Of a stretch of 64,000 bases of DNA, positions 1-10,834 are shown one piece after another. Made by a program: the position numbers and the translations under genes. The stretch comes from Mesodorylaimus sp. YZB2_4 (lineage: Eukaryota > Nematoda > Enoplea > Dorylaimida > Dorylaimidae). The notes below the pieces were generated by a model. The model saw only the letters and a list, made by a program, of their open reading frames with translations. It made no database searches and had not been told where the DNA came from. The DNA lies in the NCBI GenBank assembly GCA_030248295.1, contig JASANH010001344.1, positions 1 to 64,000 of the forward strand, written 5' to 3'. The stretch's first letter is position 1. Each line of letters opens with the position of its first letter.

Positions 1-1592
1 TATAGACACCATGTAACTGTCACTGCAAATGCAAGTCGCACTTCAAGTAAAGTACCTATGTATAGTGTCAAGAACTGGAAGACTATCAGGAACCACGTAC
101 CGTATACTGTGATGATAGAAACCCGCATTTAATTGGAATAAGAAGCCCGGAATGAGAGTACGATATTCTGCTTATTCTTCAAGCTTAAAGGCAGCGACTA
201 CAGCATCAATTTTACTTTACATCATAAACTAGCGGTGGTGCATTGGCGAAACAAAATTACAGTCTTCTTGCATCAAACACGTTCTATGAACATAGATCTT
301 TGCTGCTTAGCTTTTCTTGGATCCCGTCAGTATATCAAAGTTGCGCTAGTGAGTTGAAGCGCACGCTATCTAATGTTATCAGATGCTGATAAGGGTGTCG
401 GATTCATTGAGCATGAAACTCTATGATCAAGCTCAATCAACTTCAGTTTTCATAATCTATTGCCGAAGACCAACTGAGGCTCTAGTAAACTGCAAATATC
501 AATCTACAGCAACACTATCGCTTTTTCATTCTTATACTATATCTTATCACTCACAGTCAGACTAACCGTGGCATGTCACTTGATTTCCCTCTCCCGCGCA
601 ACGGATTCCCACAAGTTTTTTTGGAGCCACCAGGCAAACATGTCACCAGCTGCTCGGCGGATGGTGAATCTGAGTACTGATAACGAGTGTCTTTGTGAAA
701 GTTGTGTGAGACAAGTAACTCAAGTGCACCTAAGCGTTGGTGGTAAAACAGGAGAAAGAACTTACATCGAGAGCAAGCGAAGCAGCCTGTTGACTGCTGC
801 ACGCAAGGTGCTCATGAGAGCATCGAAAATGAAAACGACGTGATGGAAATAAACTTATTTCATTGAATTAATGAGAGGAAAATGATGGTCACTACCACTT
901 GACAATACGATAGGCGATCAAAGGAGCAACCATATCTTTTTTTAGGAACCAGTCAGTGTTAGAAAGCACTTCAGTGATTCCCTATAGCAAATCTTTAATT
1001 CTTGTCGGTTCATATCGCTGATTCTTATCAACAGCACTGTCTTCGCTCGCACTCCTCTGGTGCCATACGTACCCTCTTCAGCAGCAGGAGTAACATTTAT
1101 GAATATCATTAGGCACGACAAAACCTGGGGCTTTTCGAGGTCAAAATAAGAAATCGGAGACTGCGTGCGACAGAAATATAACAAATCGAAGTTCAGTATT
1201 GCTGCTCAAGCTCACGATCAGCGAAGTGACATCGAGTTAGAGTAACGATGCGTTTAGCACCTCTAGTTTTTTCACTTTATTGTGTGGAACGCATCGGATG
1301 CGCACTCGAAGGTGTGTAAATATTTAAGCTGGCATCGTACATGGCATAGATTGATAGCAAGAATGGGGCATGCCTCCGGGATATTGGTGTTTGTACAGTA
1401 ACTCTGGTGACAAAATCGAGAAAACAGTTTTGCTAGAAGTCGACTCTAGACCAAGGAAAAGCCTTTCATGGCCAGAAACGGAGCATACTTTTTGCCAGCT
1501 CATGCACCAGCTTCTGCTGACACTATGAATTGTCGGTCAGTTTAGCTGATCAGAGCGCAAGGGTATAAAGAATGGCATGTTTGCAATGAGGA

Positions 1593-1621
1593 CTAATTCT
1601 GCTTCGACAAAGCAGAATTAG
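1593..1621. repeat. Perfect 12-bp inverted repeat (hairpin)
   Basis: CTAATTCTGCTT at 1593-1604 is followed by a 5-nt loop and its exact reverse complement at 1610-1621. No gene is adjacent, so a terminator or RNA role cannot be argued. It may be the core of a small foldback repeat. Confidence 0.6.
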
Positions 1622-2099
1622 TGCAACACAGGTTGCTACACTTTCTCGATTTGTCGCAGTGTAAAGATCCTAGGGAGCTTTGCGTAATTAATGGGTTTGC
1701 TGCATCAACTTCCACCTGGCAGCGCAGTCTGCTGGAATACTGTACATATTGTCTTACAATATAGCCCTGAGCCATTTTAAATCCTACAGTCTCAGGGTAA
1801 TGTCACATGTGCTCGGAGATGGCAATGTGTCCATCGATAGCCACTCGGGTTGATGTTTCACCAGTCTCAGACTACCAGAGGTCCGACTGCTGGTCTGAGT
1901 TTCATGCGGAGTAAGCTCCCCTCGGCGCCACCTAGGCGCCCAATGATTCGTGTGACTGGAGTCTGGCGTCTAGATTCAGGAGGCGATACTAGCAATTTGC
2001 AATTTCTGGAGGCGATTCAGCAATTTGCGAAAACTAAATATCGATGAGTTCAAAGTGTAACCTAGCAGGCGTAGGAGGGAAGTTCAGAAACTCCGACTA

Positions 2100-2215
2100 T
2101 ACCTACGGCTGAAACATCACCCGGGAGGTTGACATCTCCCAGCCAGGGGAGTACTGATCACTCTCTCCCACTCGGCATGACCTACCAGGCACGAGAGTCA
2201 CGGAAGCTACATCCG
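2100..2215 (-). repeat. Dispersed repeat family A, copy
   Basis: The segment with GGCTGAAACATCACC, then CTCCCAGCCAGGGGAGT and CCAGGCACGAG matches, in reverse orientation, the blocks at 4262-4440 and 31065-31235. Related fragments occur at about 23480-23600, 50155-50230 and 62780-63145. No coding capacity or terminal repeats were identified. Confidence 0.5.
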
Positions 2216-2876
2216 CATCCAAACTGTTCAGACTAAGACAGAATCAGACTTGGTCTTCAAGTTTTTTAAGATCTTCCATACGATTGGGTGATATCATCTT
2301 CACCCTATCCAGAACCCTAAATGCCTGACGATGAGTGACGAATGTACACTACGAGTACATATATACAGCATGTTCTGTATTATCGCCAAGATATCAGGAT
2401 GTCAATGTAGCCGAATCTCTTAAAGGTAGTCCTCAGCCAAGATGCACATCGCTGCGAATATCAAATATCCCCTACCTCCAACTGCAAGGCATGCTCCCGC
2501 CGATTCACGCAGCTTGACAAATATACTCCACTATAAAGCATGCAGACTCAAGCAAGATTCCAGTAAGTGTACTAAAGACTAGTTTACTGTTTGTGCCGTC
2601 GGCGCCAGGAATACACACTCTAGGCGGACAGGCCCAAAGAAAACATGCATTTGTAGTATTGTCGTATTGTCTTTCCATAAAATGCAGTATATTCAACTGA
2701 TCAAACTGTGGGAAGTTGTTCACGAATAGGTGCTTCACAAAATGGCAGCCTTCCATTGTCGGAATTCTTATAAAAGTACCGCGATTCTGTTCGTTGGTAG
2801 TCACATCGTAGCTGTCATCAGTCATTTGAAGATCACCTCTTCCTTTACTCTCCATTAACTCTCTACTAAGAAAACC

Positions 2877-2958
2877 ATGAACGGAAAGTGGTTAGTTTTG
2901 CTCGCCGCGGTCCTAATTCTGTCCTGCTTTGCCCACGCGGTTCTTGTTGCTGAGGAAG
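2877..2958 (+). CDS. Signal-peptide exon of a secreted protein
   Basis: An ATG in good context (AAAACCATGA) opens 27 codons encoding a short basic N-terminus, a hydrophobic core rich in L, V, A and I, and an AHA-type cleavage region followed by V-A-E-E. A GTAGGC donor follows at 2959, leaving one extra base (phase 1). This is the classic layout of the first exon of a small secreted peptide. The next recognisable secreted-peptide exons on this strand are at 5441-5773. Joining 2958 to 5441 keeps the frame, but the acceptor there is poor, so the pairing is a hypothesis. If it is wrong, this is the first exon of another, unseen secreted protein. A broken receptor lies between the two. Confidence 0.5.
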
Positions 2959-3219
2959 GTAGGCTGGCAGCCATAACAATCAATCTTGTGCTCTTTAAAG
3001 CCAGAACGCTGTTGGAACCCTGTTGTAACAGACTGGAGCCAAAGCCCGCCAGTTTCAGCCAGTTACCATCGCTGATGCACTGTATTTCAGTGAAATGCCC
3101 AGTGTCCCAGTGAAATGCCCAAGAAATGCTATTCGACGTAGAGTATTCGCGACAGCACTAGAGATCAACTTTGTTCCCGATTGCATTTTCACACCTGTTT
3201 AGCACATAAAATTTCTGCC

Positions 3220-3609
3220 ATGTCGGAAAACTCGACGCTCAACTACTCCATGTCATCTTCGGGAACTAAATACGTTTCACTTGCGGTTGGTTCGTTCTAT
3301 ATCTGCACTGTAGTTGCTTTTATTTGCCTTCAATTTACGTGCGTCTACCTGATCTCGGTGGACAAAGTATTGAGCAATCCCATCTATTAATTTGTCATCA
3401 GTCAGAGCATAGCACACGCAATGGAGCTAGTCGCCATCGCCCTGTATGCTGGCATCACAAGGCTCATCGGGCTCCAACATCCAGTCGTCCATCGGATCGT
3501 ATCATTTGTCGGAGTCAGCGCCTGGCATGCGAGTGTCGTGCTGTTCGTGTTCATCGCGTTCAGCCGGTGGATTTCGATTCAGATGCATAAGCACCAGTGC
3601 AAAGAGTAA
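3220..3609 (+). pseudogene. Broken serpentine chemoreceptor, TM1-TM3 only
   Basis: From the ATG at 3220 the frame encodes a short N-terminus with N-x-S/T sites, then a first membrane helix (around VGSFYICTVVAFICLQ). After a S-N-P-I-Y sequence typical of the first intracellular loop of nematode serpentine receptors, a TAA stop occurs at 3388-3390. The same frame resumes at once with a second helix (AMELVAIALYAGITRLIG) and a third ending in F-S-R-W, where intact receptors have N-R-F/W. It stops at 3607-3609 and nothing like TM4-TM7 follows. Splicing out the stop would use a 35-nt intron and would break the frame. It is therefore read as a truncated pseudogene, with a sequencing error or short receptor-like protein as lesser options. 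The subfamily is not assigned. Confidence 0.6.
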
Positions 3610-4261
3610 TGTATTCCTGGAAACCATGTTCCCGAAAACGTTTGGTATACCGAATTGCAGGGTTCAGCCGAGGACTTCTATTGAGTGGAAGGTGCTAAGA
3701 CTATGTCCTGCGCAAACTAGAGAAGAAGTGAAAAAGAAAAACGCCTGAGTGCGCGCGAATGGATTTTCTATATGCTTTTGTAAACAAAGTATGAGCGACA
3801 GCGTGTCCTCGAAAATAAATTCTAATATGATATTGAAAACAGGAAGCCTCTTTTTACAGTGAAAGAACAAAACCAGGAAGTCCTAGCCATCGTGACTAAT
3901 GGCACCTTTAGAGCTAATAATAACTTTTTCGAGCACCCATATGCGATGGCATAGCGAGCATCTGATAAGATGAGCTCGTCAGTACGAGTCTAGTCTCTCA
4001 TATAAAGATATGATAATGCCAGGCGTGGACTGTTGGTTCGTTGGGGGTCACAGGGTCAGCAGAGTCATGGATAGCAATAAATGGAGAAGTTTTAGTTGGC
4101 CTTTTGCCGCGGCGAATCCTAAAACGGGATGGATTAGGATCTATCACATCTCGTGCTAGCCTATAAGTTGGGTCGATATCGCACAGGTCCGATCTTAAAC
4201 TTATCCAGCCTAATCGTAAACCCGACTGGTTCTCATCATGAACCGTTCGCGAGCCTATGTA

Positions 4262-4440
4262 AACCCCCGCCTGGTAGGCCATGGCGAGTGGGAGAGAGAA
4301 GTCGATACTCTCCCCTGCCTGGGTGACCTCAACCTCTTGGGTTGATGTTTCAGCTAAAAATATAGTCACAAGACTTGTCTGCTGTAGTCGGAGTTTATGT
4401 CCCGCCGACTTCGGTCAGCCACACTCTCCCACGCCCACCT
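4262..4440 (+). repeat. Dispersed repeat family A, copy
   Basis: This is a closely matching counterpart of 31065-31235. Shared landmarks in order are CTCCCCTG.CTGGG, GGTTGATGTTTCAG, TATAGTC.CAAGAC.TGTCTGCT, GTCGGAGTTT, GACTTCGGTC.GCCACAC. The shared length is about 165 bp and it contains no open frame of note. Another plus-strand relative is at about 62985-63145. Confidence 0.65.
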
Positions 4441-5084
4441 GCACGGGCTGCACCTATGCTATGCTATGCTATTCTACGTCACCCAAGCACGTTTCTATGC
4501 ACTTCAAAGGGGCTTTACAAAATATAATAATATATAATAAAAGTCATGAGGAATCTTGAAATCGTCATGAAATATGCATTATAAGACATGAAGATGAAAT
4601 AAAAGCCATTTCATATCGAATATCATTGCTATGTATTCGAATGATTGTTTGTATGCTTCAGTTCCTGGGTTGGTAATCTCGAGCTGATGCCGTTGGGGTC
4701 CTGGAGCTTCGCCTGCTCAATGCCGCTTCGTGAATAAAACGAGTGCTTGGATACACTTGCATTCCATGGTAAAATTTGTAAAAGGTTCGTAACTTGATCA
4801 TCTTTCGTCGTTCAGCGAGGGAAGGCCATTGAACTTGTGGCCGCATTTCCTCAAAGCTGGATTGCCGCCAGTCTTTGCTGACAGATGGAATCCTTGGCCT
4901 ATCCCGAGGCAACCTAGGGCAAGCCAGTGAACGGCGTTCAGCAACTGGAACGAACCGACGTAGCCCACGACACCTCGTGTATTGTTTATTGCCAGACACA
5001 CACACAAGGGCCGTTCAGCCTCACAGAGGGCGGTCACACGTGTCGGTCCTGACGGAGGTTCTGATAGTCCTTCCTGAGCCCAAA

Positions 5085-5240
5085 TTGCCCAGAGTGCAAT
5101 TCAGACCAGGAACTCAATACCAGTCGCCGCCCTATTCCTGCAAACCAAGCCAGTCACTCGGCCTCGCTATCACTCTCGGCCTCGTGCCTGGCCCTGACCT
5201 AGGAGAGGCAGACCAGCTCTCTGAACTGGTGCACTGACAT
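5085..5240 (+). repeat. Dispersed repeat family I, copy 1
   Basis: It shares the ordered words CCTGCAAACCAA, GTCA.TCG.CCTCG, CTCTCGG.CTCGTGC and CCTGA..TAGGAGAGG with 8345-8510. The same block appears inverted at about 10140-10262. The element is about 150 bp, noncoding and of unknown class. Confidence 0.55.
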
Positions 5241-5440
5241 GTGCAGGTTAATGCATACATGCCTCACAGACCTTGCAGCAAACTTTTGGGCGCGCTCCAG
5301 CTCGTCACATAAACCCTGTTGCTTTTCCGTTTGGGACCATCTGCAGCACCCATATTCAAGTGAGTCCTCACATATTGAATGCTGATGCTATGAAGAACAT
5401 CTGTGGTGACAAAAGTGACTTATTGACACGGGGAGTGAAG

Positions 5441-5773
5441 GAAGTGATGACGCGGGTGAGGCCAAGCTAATCGCGCATAGCATTGTGAAAAGGTAAAGTT
5501 GGCTGCTTTTTATCCTACCGCTCCCCACAACGCAAACTTATGAACCTTTTGCTCTATCGCAGATGCACTCCGGAATTAATTGCTTGCAGTGCAGTGAACG
5601 ATGCCTGCTGCTCTGGCTTGAGATGTAAGTAGCCAAGCTAGTATGGTTTTCAGTATTGTACTATTACTGCTATCGATTCAGGCACAAGACGCGGAGCTGG
5701 TTATCAATGCCTGTCCCTCGGTGGTAATGACTCGTGTGGTCACCCGCTGTGTGGAAAACAGCCTGGCAAATAA
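5441..5773 (+). CDS. Putative secreted knottin-like cysteine-rich peptide
   Basis: Three exon pieces are read. The first ends at 5492 (GTAAAG donor) and encodes an acidic propeptide end rich in D, E and G that finishes in Lys-Arg. The second is 5563-5624 (acceptor CTATCGCAG, donor GTAAGT). The last is 5682-5773 (acceptor ATCGATTCAG, stop TAA). Intron phases agree across these junctions. Directly after Lys-Arg the predicted 50-residue mature peptide has spacing C-x6-C-x6-CC-x4-C-x8-C-x8-C-x4-C: the inhibitor-cystine-knot order plus one extra pair. An AATAAA overlaps the stop. The start of the first piece is uncertain because an in-frame stop lies at 5416-5418. The phase-compatible start at 5441 has a weak acceptor and would join the signal exon at 2877. 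Role (antimicrobial, signalling or other) is unknown. The presence of a Cys-rich peptide is more secure than its 5' structure. Confidence 0.55.
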
Positions 5774-8344
5774 ATGTGCTCACAGCACGTGAAGAATCAG
5801 AAAAAAATGTGAAATAATAGTCAATATTTATCAGATAAATGCACTTTACTCCTGGCATTGTGGTTTTATTATAGTAAAGAGTGCAGTTGCGTATTATGAC
5901 ACTTTCAGACGTGACATTTACGGACCACATAAAGTTTTTTGACCATGACAAATGATCATACTACGACCCTATTTAGGCTATCAATGCCACATCAATCACC
6001 ACACTTCTCCAATCACCCCATCAATCTTCACATCAATACCAACTGTTCAAAACTTGCTCACAAAACGCATTGAACTGGGGAGAAATAGCAGTTGATGAAA
6101 GTACTGCCTCGTGGATGGATGGTTATTTGGTTTCCGTCTTTCTTCCGGATTATCACGACTTTACCATCTCTGTAGAAACCGCGATTTACGGACCGCTTTG
6201 ACACACCGTGCGGCATGGGAATCATAGCCGTCGCTTGTTGGCCGCCAAGCTGATTATATTTGAGAGGAATGAATGCCCTGAAAATAATCGATGAAATTAG
6301 TATTTTGGGTCGATGTTCTCCAGCCAGGAGAGACCGATAATCTTTTCCTAGTCAGTATGACGCACGGGTTAGACATAAATGTGCTTGGCTGGGTGCATGT
6401 TCTTGTTCCTGGAATCTTGATACTAGTATGTTCAGATTTTATACATAGGCAATAGGATGACATAATTAATTTCGATACGAGTACTGTATGTAAAAAGCAC
6501 AGTATATGCATATAAAGTGGTATAAATGCATATTTATATGTGCTATGTATATGTGCAGTAAATGAGTAAAACTTGAATAACTCGCACTTGTCTTCAATAA
6601 TCAATGCACTGTTTGCTGATGGGTGTACTTGTGGCAGATAATACTGAACGGTATGCAATGTTTAAAAACTCACAGACTGTCTCATCGTCAGATCTTTCAA
6701 CGCCTAATTCCTATTACCAATTACTGCTCTTAGAAGCATGATCGTTTAAAGAACAGCACGCTTACCTCTCCTGCGATCCAAATGCTGAAGCACGATGTGC
6801 TCCAATTACCAAAAACAGGCAAATTACGGATAGAGCTGACAAGAAAGCCATCGATGCTCTCATGATCAGATCGGACGTGTGCACTGGTGGTTCTGATAAA
6901 TTAGCATCTTCTAACCTAACCTCGCGTTTTATACCAGACAGAAGAAACTAATTTGCTCCAATTGCAGCCGGTCACACCTTCTCGTCCGGTGTGCTTGGGC
7001 TAAATTCAGGTCCATTGACGTAAAAGTCGCCGCCTTGCTCTACCTGACAAATATCACATCCGTTTGTCCCCGACTCATCGATGTCCGATTCCCAGTCTCG
7101 AGATAACTTATCTAAAAACACGCTCACTTCGCTCGACATTCATGACATAATTGCAGTTAATTAATGTTCTTAGATGATGAGTAGAATTCGGCCGTAAGGT
7201 CGCACCAGCAAGTTCTGAGGGGGAGCGGAAAACGGACTTTCCGTCCAAGTTAGGTCAGTGTTCTGTTGGGAAATAATTACACACGGCCGATGTACCGAAT
7301 AATAATCTTTGTCAGATCCGCAGGTCGAGCGTTGGGTGCATGACTAGGCGTATTCGGGTGCAAATGATCGGAAAAGAGCCTTATTTTAACTTGACACAGC
7401 GATACTAGCATGACGTGATAGGGAGGCAGCGCGTGTGACGGTGAGCGTGAGTTATATTTGCGATTAGTACTATGCCAATTTTGCTACACTCGCAAGGATT
7501 ACTAGGGATGATTTTTCGAACCATGTCCAGGAGGTAGGGCTTATCCGAGGGACACACAGAAGATGAACAAATTCATTCAATAAAAATCTGGAGAATTTCG
7601 GTTCGCGGCAGTTCAACACCGCTCGCCATATACTGTACATATTTCGACAGTTTCGGAGTCGGCTCCTATACTGGTCCAGATGACCATGACGGCGGTCCCC
7701 GGATGACAGAAGGTACCCCTGACATTACCTAACAAGAGCAGATTCCAAAGGCGTGTCTTCGAGCTGGATAAACGGCTTTTATAAATGCAGTTAGCTGACT
7801 ATAACCAGTCGGGGCTGTGCTATGGACGGGCAATAAGCGCAAGATTCCTATTGCTTGTAGAATTTTGCTTCTCGGACGGGAGGGAAATTTGAGGCTGCAA
7901 ATATAACTGATTTTTGAAAAACAGACGACAGTCAGATTTTAGAGGTGGCAGCAAACTTAGAAGGAGATCTTGCGAAGTTTGTTTCGAATTTGCCATTAGG
8001 AAAAATGCCAAATGGTAGGGGCTGACCATAGAGTAGATTCTGGAGAGTTCGAGAGATATCGACGGCCGATAAGCAGTGGTTGTCCTTAAGTAAATACGGC
8101 CTACCCATCCGGCGGGCATTCGACTCTGACACTTTCTCGAATGTGCTCTTTGCAGAATCCTTGGCTCGCCCTAGTCCAAACTAAGGCTGACCAGAAAATG
8201 GCTCAAGCCACAGGAAGAACCCACCTCGTGTTGAGTTTATTGGCAACTCATCACAAAACCCACTTAGACTCTCAACTCACTCAGGGAGCAATCGCACGTG
8301 TCGACCGTCGAAAGGATTCTAACGGGCCTGCTGACATTGAGTTC

Positions 8345-8510
8345 TTCAGATCAGAAACTCTGCAGTAGACCAGTCTTCAACCAATGCCTGCAAACCAAAC
8401 GAGTCATTCGACTTCGATCTCGCTCTCGGTCTCGTGCATATCCCTGATTTAGGAGAGGTAGAACGGCTATCTGACAGCCAGTGAGACAATGCACTGATAC
8501 ATAGATATCA
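8345..8510 (+). repeat. Dispersed repeat family I, copy 2
   Basis: It matches 5085-5240 through CCTGCAAACCAA, CTCTCGGTCTCGTGC and TTAGGAGAGGTAGA, and continues to a shared TGCACTGA(C/T)A end. It is noncoding and flanks the putative cysteine-rich exon at 8821. Confidence 0.55.
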
Positions 8511-8516
8511 AATTAG

Positions 8517-8544
8517 GAAACAGGAAAGTTTCCTTTCCTGTTTC
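8517..8544. repeat. Perfect 12-bp hairpin
   Basis: GAAACAGGAAAG at 8517-8528 is followed by the 4-nt loop TTTC and the exact reverse complement at 8533-8544. It sits just after a family I repeat copy. No gene context supports a regulatory role. Confidence 0.6.
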
Positions 8545-8820
8545 AAGAAGATCGATATGGACTGTTGCGAAGATAGCAAGGATGCCCCATAGCCATCCGC
8601 TTTTAGAGATATCTCTCCGCTCAAAGAAGGGTTTGCATTGCTCACGATGACTACACGGTATGCCGTTCGTTTCTGCTTCGTTTTGCGCTTTTAAACTTTT
8701 GTGCCATCAGATCTAAGCCATTTCTGCTGCCAGAATGTATCACGCAATTTCCGCTCATTCCTGATTTTCTTGTGTACGTATTGATTTCAAGAATCTGTTT
8801 CCTATCTTGGTCTCAAACAG

Positions 8821-8903
8821 GATTGCCCCTCAAGCACTGCTTCAACACGGAAACATCTTGCTGCAAAAAACCTGGCTTGACCAAGCGACAGGTTTATTGT
8901 TAA
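8821..8903 (+). CDS. Possible terminal exon of a second cysteine-rich peptide
   Basis: A pyrimidine-rich acceptor (CCTATCTTGGTCTCAAACAG) precedes a short frame, entered in phase 1, that ends at TAA 8901-8903. It encodes a peptide tail with C-x6-CC-x11-C and the stop directly after the last Cys. The CC doublet preceded by x6 and the closing Cys recall the peptide at 5.6 kb, and the intron phase is the same as that gene's last intron. The fifth Cys of a full knottin is missing and no upstream exon was found, so it could be a chance frame or a decayed paralogue. Confidence 0.3.
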
Positions 8904-10834
8904 TTCGAAACGTTATTTCATGAAACCTCTTACGGGCATCAATCCCAAACTGCACTTTAGAGTCGACACTTCGAGCATCCTCTCAGTTGTCGCTGATGTG
9001 AACAGCTCATCGCACAAGTCATTGCATTCCGAGCTGATTCTTTCTTAGAACTGTTTGTTCTCTCTTGTAACTTCTTCACGAATACAAATGTTGAATGAAT
9101 GTGGATAGATCTTGGGTGTCTAGAAGACTGGCATGGAACATCGATGATGTTGATGGCATAATGGTGATGACCTTTCCTGAAAATAGAATTCTCCAATCAT
9201 CACCACTGCTGAGATTCAATGTTTTCAATCTGCTCAGTTAACAGGAAACTGTGGCAGCATCATTCTCTTCATTCTTACCCGCGAACCACATCCTGGCCGA
9301 TATTTTCAATACCCACTCCCTCTGGTCCTACTATTTTCAAGCCGGTAGTTTCTACATGTTCTTACCTGATCGTTCCATTTCCAAGGGAGCTCGCCAAAGT
9401 GTAGCCTACTCCTATCAAAACCAGGCATATCGTTAGCATCGTTGCTCACTCGTAGTGTGTCTTCGACTGACAATCAGCCTGCGCAAGGAAAGATGGTCTT
9501 GCTCAGATTGCCTGATACAAGTGTCCTGACCCCAAATAGCGCCAAGAACTTAGAGTCTATTCTGTCGGGTAATGCATCTGTAATCTTGTAATGACGCACA
9601 GTCTAGAATTCTATGATGCAGGAGAACACTAGCTTATTGGACATGACAGAAGAAAGCCAATTAACTAGACCCTTTGACCAGTGCGACCTGCTCTGTTCTG
9701 GCTGATTTCCTTGCAGCTGGGTATCATAATGCTTTGGCCAGAGTACATGTGCTAGTGCGTACAATATGACATTTATGCGGGCCAAAAGGGGTTATCCAAC
9801 ATGAAGCAGCCCTGTTGTAAGCAACGTTCTGTTCGGCTTTGAAAGCATAACATTGGCAGCTACTGCGCACGGTCAGCTTTACCCTTAATGTATTTTCAGA
9901 TCATTGTGATCACCGTAGCCCGCGATCCCTGGCCTTACGGCAGGATTACAAGTTACCTTCGACAAAGGTGCATGTTCCCCACCCGGCGAGGGGTTGGATT
10001 AGGAAAACTAGACAGCAGAACTGGGGATCTGACCTAATAAGGGGCGGGATCGTGTTTGAGGATTAACAGTCACATAGTCCGTGCGATCCAGTTCGAGCTT
10101 GGTGTAATAGGCGTGGCTATCTTACTTATCTGCACCTATCAGTCAGACTGGTTTAGAGAACTGATCTGTCACTCCTCGGTCAGGGCCAGGCACGAGACCG
10201 AGAGCGAGATCGAGGTCGAGTTACTGCTCTGGTTTGCAGGTATCATCAGACGGTAACTGGTTTTGGTTCCTGGGGACCACCAAAACCTGTGCGGCTGCTT
10301 TCCAGATTGTGAGTCTATGGCCCTTGCGTGTGAGTGGTGAAATACACACGAGGTGTCTCGGACTGCGTGGGCTTGTTCTTGTACTGGACTGGAGTCAACT
10401 GCTTCAGTTCGTGCCATGCTACGCTGTAGTTTATGCCACAGGAAAACTTCAGGCACTCAGGCATTCGCAAACGTGTACTGTAGGGTTACTCGGTCAGTCC
10501 TTCTGCGGAATGAAAAACGTTGCGCTTAATTCTTAAATTATTAGCTCCTTCGTAAATTGGGAGTTCTGAATATAGAGTAATCCCAGTAGTGAATCATAAT
10601 ATTTGGGGTTTTGACAGTTGTGATCATATGGCGTGGAGCTTGCTTTTGCTTCAAAGATCACTGTGGTGCACTACTGCTGATGACTTTGGTAATGTACACA
10701 TTTACACTAATCGTAAGATGATGAGCATGCTGACATATTCAGATGAGCAGATATATGTGTTTTCTACACGCAAATACAATACGCCCCGACACATAACAGG
10801 TCATGGGCATCACAAGCAGCACTGGGCCATCAGG
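8904..10834. other. Spacer with an inverted family I repeat
   Basis: About 10140-10262 is the reverse complement of the family I repeat at 5.1 and 8.4 kb (GTCAGGGCCAGGCACGAGAC..., then CGAGATCGAGGTCGAG). The long overlapping open frames there follow from the repeat and are not convincing genes. The remainder shows no recognisable feature. Confidence 0.45.

Larger units (their letters stand above)
1..2876. other. Spacer without recognised gene
   Basis: No open frame here reads like a protein family. Visible structure is limited to a perfect 12-bp hairpin at 1593-1621 and two pieces of a dispersed repeat (about 1838-1905 and 2100-2215) built around the words TGAAACATCA/TGATGTTTCA that recur elsewhere in the window. 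A stretch near 1265-1320 faintly resembles the tail of the SINE described at 44.8 kb. Confidence 0.5.
5774..8820. other. Spacer without recognised gene
   Basis: No reading frame in this stretch resembles a known family and no convincing exon chain was found. The open frames present are short, in repetitive or low-complexity DNA. A family I repeat copy (8345-8510) and the 8517 hairpin lie at its end. Confidence 0.45.

Noticed and set aside
3366..3400. 35-nt intron that would remove the stop in the receptor fragment
   Set aside because: Too short, and it shifts the frame away from the membrane-helix reading.
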